Below, in pieces: positions 50,181 through 57,661 of a DNA stretch of 64,000 bases. Source of the DNA: Chloroflexota bacterium (lineage in GTDB: Bacteria > Chloroflexota > Chloroflexia > Thermomicrobiales > UBA6265); assembly GCA_023389575.1 (NCBI GenBank), contig JAEWEG010000022.1, positions 1 through 64,000 of the forward strand. Direction: 5' to 3'. Under the pieces are notes generated by a model. The model saw only the letters and a list, made by a program, of their open reading frames with translations, was not told the origin of the DNA and did not search any database. The number at the start of each line of letters is the position of its first letter. Positions within the stretch are counted from its first letter, which is position 1. Position numbers and translations under genes: made by a program.

Positions 50181-51254
50181 GTGGAAACCGCACATCCTCG
50201 CAGGCCCTGGTACGCGCGCCGCTGGTTCAAGGTCACATCCATCCTGCTCGTGGCCCTGATCGTCCTCCCCATCATCGCCATCAACGTCAGCCCCTGGCCG
50301 GGCGCCATGCTTATCCGCTACGTCTTCGAGCGCAACGCCGCCAACGTCCTGACCGCGATGGAGGCCCACGCTCCGGACACCGTCACCATGCTCGCGGACG
50401 AGGCCTACCGCCCGGACGATGGCGACGCCAGGCTCGATGTCTACTTCCCCTCCAGCCTGGCCGATGGCGACCAGTTACCCACGGTCATCTGGACCCACGG
50501 CGGCGCCTGGATTTCGGGCGATAAGACCGATGCCGGCCCCTACTTCGAACTCCTGGCCGATGCGGGATTCACGGTCATCTCCCTCGGGTACTCCTACGGT
50601 CCCGAGGCGACCTACCCCACCGCTGTCCACCAGTTGAACGACGCCCACGCGTTCGTGCTCGCCAACGCCGAACGGCTCCATGTCGATCCGAACCAGATCT
50701 TCCTCGCCGGGGACTCCGCCGGCGCCCAGCTTTCCAGCCAGATGGCCGCCCTCGTCACCAACCCCGAGTTCGCCTCCGACATGGGAATCACCCCGGCGCT
50801 GGCTCCCGACCAGTTGTCTGGCCTGATCCTCAATTGCGGCATCTACGACATGGTCGCCTTCACTGACACCACCGGCGCCACGGAAACCTTCGTCACCCGC
50901 CTGCTGGTCTGGGGCACCACCACCTCGCTCTGGGCCTACACCGGAACCCGCGACCTGGACACCGACGACCTGCGCCAGATGTCCACCATCGACCACGTCA
51001 CCGCCGACTACCCGCCAATCTGGATCAGCGGCGGCAACGGCGATCCCCTCACCGATCGCCAGTCCCGGCCCCTGGCCGCCAAACTCGAATCGCTCGGCGT
51101 CGATGTGACAACCGTCTTCTATCCGGAAGACCACGAGCCCAGCCTCGGTCACGAGTACCAGTTCAACCTCGACAACGAGGACGGCCAGAACGCCCTCGCC
51201 TCCACCATCGACTTCCTGCGGACGAACTCCACCTCCCCGGTCGAAGCCCCCTGA
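50181..51254 (+). CDS. Membrane-anchored alpha/beta hydrolase (esterase/lipase)
   Basis: 357 residues from GTG 50181, supported by GGAGAGA. One N-terminal membrane span (FKVTSILLVALIVLPIIAIN) places the enzyme outside. Catalytic parts: IWTHGGAWISGDKTDAG (HGG oxyanion hole), IFLAGDSAGAQLSSQMAAL (Ser nucleophile), Asp in SGGNGDPLTD and His in DHEPSLGHEYQF. It resembles hormone-sensitive-lipase/carboxylesterase relatives. Substrate unknown. It sits between copies 3 and 4 of the secreted family on the same strand. Confidence 0.85.
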   Translation: METAHPRRPWYARRWFKVTSILLVALIVLPIIAINVSPWPGAMLIRYVFERNAANVLTAMEAHAPDTVTMLADEAYRPDDGDARLDVYFPSSLADGDQLPTVIWTHGGAWISGDKTDAGPYFELLADAGFTVISLGYSYGPEATYPTAVHQLNDAHAFVLANAERLHVDPNQIFLAGDSAGAQLSSQMAALVTNPEFASDMGITPALAPDQLSGLILNCGIYDMVAFTDTTGATETFVTRLLVWGTTTSLWAYTGTRDLDTDDLRQMSTIDHVTADYPPIWISGGNGDPLTDRQSRPLAAKLESLGVDVTTVFYPEDHEPSLGHEYQFNLDNEDGQNALASTIDFLRTNSTSPVEAP

Positions 51255-51370
51255 CCTGGAGCGATTTTCCTCTCCCCACTGGCGAATGACGCGCCGTATG
51301 CGATGATGAAGAATCCCTCGCCATGAGGACCGACCAGGTCGATTTCCGCGCGCCAGAAGAGGATCCACCC

Positions 51371-52039
51371 GTGAAGCGATTCGTCACCGGCACCAGCCTG
51401 CTCATCACGCTCGCGCTCTCCCTGTTGCTGGCCCCGGCCGGCGCGCAGGAATCCACGCCCGTCGACCCCGAAATGTGGGAGGACGGTCTCGAAGCCGTCG
51501 CCAGCCGCGCCTGGGGCATCGACTTCGCCAGCGCGACCCCCGAAGCCTCGCTCGAAATCGCCGATCTCCAGCTGGTGATGGCCATGGTCATGCGATTCGA
51601 AACGCCTGAACAGGCCACCACGGCCTTCGACAGGATGATGAGCGACATGGGCCAGCAGATGGAGGCCGACCAGAGCCAGGGGGAAGTCGACGTGACCACG
51701 GTCGACGGCATTGGCGATCAGGCCGCCGTCGTCACGTCCGTCGCGGTCGAGTCGGAGGGCACCTGGCACACGCGCCTGTCCGTCGCGCGGGAAGGTCGAT
51801 ACATCTACACCATCACCGCATTCGGCGGTGACGCCGACCGCGTGGCCAGCACCGACGAGTTGCTGACCGGCATGGTGGATGCCGTCGATCCGACCGACGA
51901 CGAGGGCACCTTCGCGGAAGATGGCACCTCGACCGGCGGCATATGGGACGTGCTCCCCACGGACGACCATCCCGTGCTCGCCGGCTTGATCAGCTACGGA
52001 GATTCCGAGCAGGATCCCGAAGCGACCCCCGAGAGCTAA
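51371..52039 (+). CDS. Secreted protein, five-copy paralogue family, copy 4
   Basis: 222 residues from GTG 51371 with GAGGA upstream. Signal KRFVTGTSLLITLALSLLLA, cleavage after GAQ or nearby. Family marks: VMAMVMRFETPEQATTAFDRMM, DDEGTFAEDGTSTGGIWDVL, and PTDDHPVLAGLISYGD. It is closest to copy 5, sharing the signal and the SRAWGID/SRLWSID opening (RxWxID). Starting upstream at ATG 51323 would bury the signal peptide. Function unknown. Confidence 0.8.
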   Translation: MKRFVTGTSLLITLALSLLLAPAGAQESTPVDPEMWEDGLEAVASRAWGIDFASATPEASLEIADLQLVMAMVMRFETPEQATTAFDRMMSDMGQQMEADQSQGEVDVTTVDGIGDQAAVVTSVAVESEGTWHTRLSVAREGRYIYTITAFGGDADRVASTDELLTGMVDAVDPTDDEGTFAEDGTSTGGIWDVLPTDDHPVLAGLISYGDSEQDPEATPES

Positions 52040-52151
52040 TCTCCCCAGGTTCGGCCCGTATGTCCCGTATTCCGCAATACCGGTCATCATGAGCGTGTAG
52101 CATGGAGCGTGACGTTAGCGGGAAACATTCCCACCACAAAAGGGCCCATAC

Positions 52152-52820
52152 GTGAAACGACTCGCCACCGGTATCACCCTGCTATTTACCCTTGTGCTCT
52201 CCCTGATGCTCGCGCCCGCCAGCGCCCAGGAAGCCACGCCCGTGGATCCATTGATGCAGGGAGAGGGCCTGGAACTGGCCGTGAGCCGCTTGTGGTCCAT
52301 CGACTATTCCATGGCGAGCCCGGTGGCATCCAGCGGCCTCCCGGAACTCCAGCTCGTGAGCGCGATGGCAATGCGCTACGAGACCCCGGAACTCGCGACG
52401 CGGTCATTCGACCAACTCACACGTGACATGGCCGAGGAAACCTCGACCGACGAAACCCTCACCGATCATGAAGTCGTCCCGCTCGACGGCATCGGCGATC
52501 AGGCTTCCGCCATCGGGACCACCACGGTCGAACCGGAGGGAACGTGGATTGCCCGTGTGTCCATCGCGCGTGAGGGGCAGTACCTCTACATCGTCATGGC
52601 GGTCGGAGCCGACGCGGACCGTGTCGCCACCGCTGACGACCTGCTCGCCGGCATGGTGAACGACAGCGACCCGGGCGAGGGTGATGGCACCTTCGTGGAG
52701 GACGGCACCTCGACCGGCGGTCCGTGGGACGTCCTGCCCACCAATGATCACCCGGCACTTGCCGGGATGATCAACTACGGCGACGCGGTGCTGTTCCCGG
52801 AGCCAGCCACGGAGGGCTAA
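52152..52820 (+). CDS. Secreted protein, five-copy paralogue family, copy 5
   Basis: 222 residues, GTG start with AAAAGGG upstream. Signal KRLATGITLLFTLVLSLMLA. Family marks: VSAMAMRYETPELATRSFDQ, GDGTFVEDGTSTGGPWDVLP and TNDHPALAGMINYGD. Very similar to copy 4, so probably the latest duplication. The mature domain contains a repeated pattern RVSIAREGQYLYIVMAVGAD also seen in copies 3 and 4. Unknown function; it meets an aminotransferase gene tail to tail, overlapping by four bases (52817-52820). Confidence 0.8.
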   Translation: MKRLATGITLLFTLVLSLMLAPASAQEATPVDPLMQGEGLELAVSRLWSIDYSMASPVASSGLPELQLVSAMAMRYETPELATRSFDQLTRDMAEETSTDETLTDHEVVPLDGIGDQASAIGTTTVEPEGTWIARVSIAREGQYLYIVMAVGADADRVATADDLLAGMVNDSDPGEGDGTFVEDGTSTGGPWDVLPTNDHPALAGMINYGDAVLFPEPATEG

Positions 52821-54025
52821 CGGCCGCCCCAGGCCCGGCCCACCTTCGCGAAGGCCGCCACCACATCCTCAGGGTCCGCGTCCAGGAGCACGGTCTGCAT
52901 CAGCCAGATCGTGTTCCGGCCGGCCTCGGCGGCCCACGGCACATCGGGAAGCTCATTCACGGCGGACGCCCCGAACCGCTCCCCCATCGCCGTCCGGATC
53001 GAGGGGATATGCGTCAGCGGGATATAGCCGCCACTGGCCGGAATCCCCTCCGCCGCCAGCGCGGCGACCACCTCTTCACGGCTCCGTCCGCCAAGCCGCG
53101 ACCCGTCGTACCGGATCTGGTACAGGTGCCAGGCGTGGCGCGTAACCCGCTCGTCCGCCACCGTCGGCTCGAACCCTGGCACCTCGGCCAGGCCATCCGT
53201 GATCACCGCCGCCGACCGGTCCCGCGTCTCCATTTGTGCCGGGAGCCGGTCCATCTGGGCCAGCAGCAACGCCGCCGTCAGTTCAGGCATCCGGTAGTTA
53301 CCGCCCATTCGCTCGAAATCGAACGCCCCACTCTCGTACCCCCGGCCACTGTTGTGCACCGACCAGGCGATTTCCTGGAGATCGTCGCGGTTCGTCACCA
53401 GCGCGCCACCCTCGCCACCGGAGAGGTTCTTCGTCTCCTGGAAGCTGAACGTGCCGATGTCGCCGATCGCGCCGACCTTCGTCCCCCGCCAGGACGCGCC
53501 CACCGCCTGCGCCGCGTCCTCCAGCACCGGAATCCCGTGCCGCCGCCCGATCTCGACGATCGCGTCCAGGTCGCAGGGTTGTCCACCGATGTGTACCGGC
53601 ACGATTGCCTTCGTCCGGCTGGTGATCGCCGCCTCGATCGCCGTCGGATCGACCAGGTTCGTCGCGTGATCGATATCCACGCAGACCGGCCTGGCCCCCA
53701 CCGCGAACATCGCGCTGATCGTCGCGATGAAGGTATAGGCGCTGGTGATCACCTCGTCCCCGGCGCCCACCCCAAGCGCCTGAAGCGCCACCTCCAGCGC
53801 CTGCGTCCCGTTCGGCACGGCCAGGCCATGCCGTGCATCCTGGAGCGCCGCGAACCGGTCCTCGAACGCCTGCACCCGGCTCCCGGTCAGTTCTCCCCAC
53901 TGACCGCTATCGATCACCGCGGTGACGGCGGCCCGCTCCTCGTCGCCCCACACCGGCCACGACGGAAACGGCCGTTCCCGCACCGGAGCCCCACCCTCGA
54001 TCGCCAGCCGCTCGCCCATTTCCAC
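52817..54025 (-). CDS. DegT/DnrJ/EryC1/StrS-family aminotransferase
   Basis: 402 residues, PLP-dependent, usually acting on nucleotide-linked keto sugars. Seen: PSWPVWGDEERAAVTAVIDS, NGTQALEVALQALGVGAGDE, IPVHIGGQPCDLDAI-like AIVPVHIGGQPCDLDAIVEI, VLEDAAQAVGASWRGTKVG, and the Schiff-base Lys in FSFQETKNLSGGEGGALVTN. No sugar-nucleotide genes adjoin, so the substrate is open. The 3' end overlaps that of secreted copy 5 on the other strand by four bases (52817-52820). Confidence 0.9.
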   Translation of the reverse strand: MEMGERLAIEGGAPVRERPFPSWPVWGDEERAAVTAVIDSGQWGELTGSRVQAFEDRFAALQDARHGLAVPNGTQALEVALQALGVGAGDEVITSAYTFIATISAMFAVGARPVCVDIDHATNLVDPTAIEAAITSRTKAIVPVHIGGQPCDLDAIVEIGRRHGIPVLEDAAQAVGASWRGTKVGAIGDIGTFSFQETKNLSGGEGGALVTNRDDLQEIAWSVHNSGRGYESGAFDFERMGGNYRMPELTAALLLAQMDRLPAQMETRDRSAAVITDGLAEVPGFEPTVADERVTRHAWHLYQIRYDGSRLGGRSREEVVAALAAEGIPASGGYIPLTHIPSIRTAMGERFGASAVNELPDVPWAAEAGRNTIWLMQTVLLDADPEDVVAAFAKVGRAWGGR

Positions 54026-54097
54026 CGTGTTCCCCCTCGTAGCCGGATTGACTCACATGTCCCGTTCGGGAGATCGTCCCCGCGCCTAGCCACCACG

Positions 54098-55042
54098 TCA
54101 ACCTGGCCAGCCCGCCGCCGCCAGCAGGTCGCCGTCTCGCTCCAGCCGTTCCAGCACCTCCGCGGGTGATAGCTGCGTCAGACCCGGCTGGATCTCGTCC
54201 CACGTCCGTGGCGCGGCGACCGTGGGCCGAGCCAGGCCGCGCAGGCTGTACGGAACCACCGTTGACCTGGCCGGATGGTTCTGGCTCCAGTCGATGAAGA
54301 CCTTGCCCACGCGCTCGTCCTTGCCGCTCCGGGCCACGATCCGGTCCGGAAACCGCTCGCCCAGGTCACGCGCCACCCGCATCCCCAGCTCGTGCACCGT
54401 CTTCGCCGACCGCCGCCCATCCAGCAATGCGTAAAGATGCATCCCCTTCTTGCCACTGGTCAGCGGCGTCAGGGTCAACCCTTCGTCCGCCATCCTCGCC
54501 GCCAGCAAATGGGCCACTCCGGCGCAATCGTCCAGCCCCATCCCCTCGCCAGGATCGAGATCGAACACCATCCGGTCCGGCTTGCCGATCCCGCCACGAG
54601 GACCCACTCGCCACTGGGGAACATGCAACTCCAGCGCCGCCTGGTTCGCCATCCAGACCAACCCGGCCCGGTCCGCCACCACTGGATAGCGCACCTGCTT
54701 GGCGTTCCTGCCGGTACCCGGGCTCGCCGAAACCGTCACCGCCCGGATCCACTCCGGCATCGACCTCGGCGCGTGCCGCTCGTAGAACCGCGTGCCCTCC
54801 GTCCCATCCGGATACCGGATGCGCGTCACCACCCGGTCCCGCAGGCGCGGCAGCATGACATCGGCCACCGCCAGCAGGTAGTCGACCACGTCCTGCTTGG
54901 TGGTCCCGGTCTCCGGGTACATCACCTTGGCGGGACTCGTCACCTTCACCTCGTGGCCATCGAGATCCATCGTGATCGATCGTTTCGCGGTCGCCATGGC
55001 TGTGTCCCTCTCCTTGGCCGTGTTCCGGGTCGTTTCCTCCAT
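54098..55042 (-). CDS. LigD-type polymerase domain (archaeo-eukaryotic primase), stand-alone
   Basis: 314 residues from ATG 55042 (GGGAG 8 bases upstream); starts at 54997 or 55096 are possible. It fills gaps at DNA ends in non-homologous end joining. Motifs: VKVTSPAKVMYPETGTTKQD, MVFDLDPGEGMGLDDC with the two metal Asp (DLD), TSGKKGMHLYALL with the nucleotide-binding His/Lys, and KVFIDWSQNHPARSTV with the third Asp. Ligase and nuclease domains are absent and neither Ku nor ligase genes lie in the window. Confidence 0.9.
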   Translation of the reverse strand: MEETTRNTAKERDTAMATAKRSITMDLDGHEVKVTSPAKVMYPETGTTKQDVVDYLLAVADVMLPRLRDRVVTRIRYPDGTEGTRFYERHAPRSMPEWIRAVTVSASPGTGRNAKQVRYPVVADRAGLVWMANQAALELHVPQWRVGPRGGIGKPDRMVFDLDPGEGMGLDDCAGVAHLLAARMADEGLTLTPLTSGKKGMHLYALLDGRRSAKTVHELGMRVARDLGERFPDRIVARSGKDERVGKVFIDWSQNHPARSTVVPYSLRGLARPTVAAPRTWDEIQPGLTQLSPAEVLERLERDGDLLAAAGWPG

Positions 55043-55143
55043 TGTAGAAACTCCCCAGCGCCGCCTGGGATGGGCCGGATCGTCATTCGATGCCACAATG
55101 ACTCCACGGCTGTAAGCGAATCACCACGAAAGGCATCCCCATC

Positions 55144-55554
55144 GTGATCGTCCAGGAACTTGTCGCCAACCGTCACATCATGGTCCGCCTCGATCCCGGC
55201 CAGGATCTCCTCCACGGCATCGAGCAGGCCGTCAGGGAAGCAGGCATCACCCAGGGCGCCATCCTCGCCGGGGTCGGCTCCCTCAGCAGCTACCACTTCC
55301 ACGTGGTCTCCACGCCGGTCATGCCTCCCGAAAACGCCTTCATCAAGGGCGAAGGCCCATACGACATCCTCACCATCACCGGCGCCATCCTCGATGGCCG
55401 CGTGCACGCCCACGTCACCTTCTCCGACACCGAGATCGCCATGGGCGGCCACCTCGAACCCGGATCGACCGTGCTCACCTTCGCGATGATCACCATCGCC
55501 GACTTCTCGGCCCCGGGCCTGGAATTCGCCAAGTGGGACCACGTCGCCCGCTGA
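55144..55554 (+). CDS. PPC-domain DNA-binding-like protein (DUF296)
   Basis: 136 residues, GTG start. The PPC/DUF296 fold is seen in MVRLDPGQDLLHGIEQAVRE, GAILAGVGSLSSYHFHV, YDILTITGAILDGRVHAHVT and MGGHLEPGSTVLTFAMITI. The conserved His cluster (HAHVT, GGH) suggests metal binding as in bacterial structures. Its cellular role is unknown. It is the last high-GC gene before a low-GC island. Confidence 0.85.
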   Translation: MIVQELVANRHIMVRLDPGQDLLHGIEQAVREAGITQGAILAGVGSLSSYHFHVVSTPVMPPENAFIKGEGPYDILTITGAILDGRVHAHVTFSDTEIAMGGHLEPGSTVLTFAMITIADFSAPGLEFAKWDHVAR

Positions 55555-56127
55555 CACCATTCCTCCCTCAGGTCAACTACGAGACTATGAACCGGTCGTC
55601 CCATAACCTGACTGCAAAGGGTCCAGATGTAGTACAGAATGTCGGGAGCTCAATAACGGACCGACATGCCATGGATTGCACCAATAGCTGGTCTGCTATA
55701 CGTTTAATTCACAAGAGTGAGTTGAGTCTTTCGCAGAACTTGACCTCGCTTGACAGGCAGACCGCCTGTAGCAATTACGTGCCGTTCAACCAGTCACAGC
55801 ATATGTCTGGCCTGCATTCGCACGGTTCTTAATATCGAAAGGTTGAAAGTCACTGCAGGTATACACCGATTGCTCACCCGTAGGTCATCGACGCTGTGAT
55901 TCCCCTTAAGGCACTCTTAGCGGATTCTTTCATAAACAGATGCACTTATAATGCTTATGCCAGTGATCATATCACTATATCCATAGCCGAATCCTTTCAC
56001 AGAGGAGCCCAGGCGCTACCCCGGCCCTCATTCTATCCGGCGAGAGATCATGGTGGAGCCTGGACACCCGCACTTTCAGGCTCATCGACTTGCTTTTGCG
56101 GTCGTTGACCAAAGGCCCGATGAGCCC
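55555..56127. other. Low-GC stretch without recognised protein gene
   Basis: Composition falls sharply after the PPC gene. No convincing frame is present; a TATAAT at 55947-55952 could be a plus-strand -10 but lacks a good -35. An inverted repeat (56079-56087 with 56118-56126) lies at the right edge, after the stop of a minus-strand mini-ORF. Confidence 0.5.
56079..56126 (-). terminator. Stem after the hydrophobic mini-ORF
   Basis: GGCTCATCG (56079-56087) pairs with CGATGAGCC (56118-56126). On the minus strand it begins one base after the mini-ORF stop. The long 30-base loop holds A- and C-rich runs. It could be the 3' end of the toxin mRNA or a region covered by an antisense RNA. Confidence 0.45.
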
Positions 56128-56211
56128 CTAGAGGGAGGCAATTAGGTAGCAGATGATGCTGATCCCGGCTGCGCACGTGAGCAACAGTGCTGTGGTTTCA
56201 AACGTATGCAT
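56128..56211 (-). CDS. Hol-Tox-like small hydrophobic peptide, putative type I toxin
   Basis: A 27-residue frame starting MHTFETTALLLTC and ending CYLIASL: a short polar head followed by one membrane-spanning run. The head pattern M-x-(T/V)-(F/Y)-E-x-x-x-L resembles holin-like type I toxins of Firmicutes (Hol-Tox family), which depolarise membranes when overmade. GGAG stands 4 bases before the ATG. A very A/T-rich promoter-like segment with TTGACA on the minus strand (56262-56267) is upstream, and a stem lies directly after the stop. The match is by pattern only; length and chance remain concerns. Confidence 0.45.
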   Translation of the reverse strand: MHTFETTALLLTCAAGISIICYLIASL

Positions 56212-56330
56212 ATATCTCCACTAGGATTGTATCTCACTTGCACCCTTTATCTATATATATATGTCAATATCTAGTTTGGCGGACGGAACTAGAATGTTAC
56301 CAGCGGATCAGCCTCACACGGGGTACCTCA

Positions 56331-57176
56331 TTGAGCTCAGACAGAAGTTCCAGCTATCGGCGACGGCTTGCCGCCCGTAAACGTTTCAGTTCCCTGTTCC
56401 AGAACAGCGAAACCTTCCACGTCATTCACTATTCCTGTGAGACGTTCAAAACGGATGATGGGGCGCCGGTCAGCACTTCGCGTCGAGTGACGTCAATCGC
56501 GATCCTGCATGTTGGGTCAAGGCAGATGCGCTCCTTCTCTATTCACTTGACCGCAGAAAAAATGCAGGCGAGGCGAGGGCAAAGCAGACTCGCGGCCGAT
56601 GCCGTCCTGTCGGATCACTATGACTCAATAGAAAAAGAGATGCTCAAAGAGTTCTATGAGTAGATCCGGCTCCACCCTAACGTTCAGTTCTTGCACTGGA
56701 ATATGCGAGACAGCACCTATGGCTTTGAAGCGATCGCCCAACGGTACCAAGCTCTAGGTGGCGATCCTGTAGAAATACCCTTCTCCCATCTATTCAACCT
56801 TGCCGATGCACTTCACGATATCTACGGTCTTGGCTATATTGCGCACCGTCGGATGTACAATTCAAGGCAGCAGAACGACATAAGCGGCAAGAGCATGCTC
56901 ACGGGGGAAGAAGAGGCCCGTGCATTTGAAAACGGGGACTATGTCAGCCTTCACACCTCTACCCAGAGAAAAGCCCAGATCATCCAGTCAATCGCCCAGC
57001 TTGAGCAGGATCCAAAGCTCGAGACAGACCTAAACTGGTGGCAAGCCAATGCCACCAGTCTAGAAGGGTTACTCGATGCGCTCTTTGAGAGTCTCTTTGT
57101 AAAGATCGTTGGACTGGTGGGAGTGATATGGGTGCTCGTGGAGATAGGTATGTTGTTGTGGGGACAGTTCCTTTAG
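56331..57176 (+). pseudogene. Gene of unknown family interrupted by in-frame TAG
   Basis: Two frames are in the same phase: 56331-56663 (TTG start after GGGG) and its continuation to 57176. They are split only by TAG at 56661-56663. Across the stop the sequence stays protein-like: SIEKEMLKEFYE, stop, IRLHPNVQFLHWNMRDSTYG. The joined product is about 281 residues, with ETFHVIHYSCETF, a HWNMRD...YGFEAI motif, DALHDIYGLGYI, GEEEARAFENGDYV and a C-terminal membrane span VKIVGLVGVIWVLVEIGMLL. No family is named. Either a point mutation has broken the gene, or the stop is read through, or two proteins are made (TTG 56691 is in frame). Confidence 0.6.
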
Positions 57177-57181
57177 GCGCG

Positions 57182-57424
57182 TTAACCCTTCTCCAAGTAC
57201 ACCACATCATCCCCTATCCATGCCGCCACCTTGATTCCCGCTCGGTTGGAGATCCGGCCAACCGCTGTCCACACGCCGCGCACGTTCTTACCGGACTCGG
57301 GGGAAATCCGCAGGACTTTTCCCCGACCAAGAGAACTCAAGGCCGGCACAAATCCATCCGCAAACGTGGACTTCTTGGAATGCTGGACAAGCGCGTCAGA
57401 TGCCTGGATGATCTCTCTGATCAA
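57182..57424 (-). CDS. Hypothetical protein, 80 residues
   Basis: TTG start, weak ribosome site. Sequence is of normal protein character (DALVQHSKKSTFADGFVPAL, GKVLRISPESGKNVRGVWTA, RISNRAGIKVAAWIGDDVVY), mostly beta toward the end, no signal or membrane span. Its 3' end faces that of the TAG-split gene with 5 bases between, which supports both frames. No family recognised. Confidence 0.5.
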   Translation of the reverse strand: MIREIIQASDALVQHSKKSTFADGFVPALSSLGRGKVLRISPESGKNVRGVWTAVGRISNRAGIKVAAWIGDDVVYLEKG

Positions 57425-57540
57425 TTTTCTTACTCAGCATGATTTAGCAGCCGCAAGTATGGGCAAACGCGGGAGCCCCCGCACTCTCTTCACATGGCCA
57501 CAAATGCCGTACGGGCGGTTAGGTGAATCTGAGCAACCAA

Positions 57541-57577
57541 CAAAGCGATGATGCCAGCAATGGTGATCATCGCTTTG
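57541..57577. repeat. 12-bp perfect inverted repeat
   Basis: CAAAGCGATGAT (57541-57552) and ATCATCGCTTTG (57566-57577), 13-base loop, in the gap between the 80-residue gene and the large repeat protein. On the minus strand it overlaps a short frame MITIAGIIALLVAQ without ribosome site. Likely the terminator region of the large upstream gene or an operator. Confidence 0.6.
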
Positions 57578-57661
57578 CCGGGTGCTCTTGAGTTTGACGG
57601 TCCTTCCCAGAGGCATGACGTTCGGTACAGATACCGCACATTCGCGTGACCATTGGTCCGA

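Noticed and set aside
56187..56330. N-terminal extension of the TAG-split gene from ATG 56187
   Set aside because: The extra 48 residues look like translated A/T-rich leader and overlap the promoter-like region of the mini-toxin; TTG 56331 is preferred.
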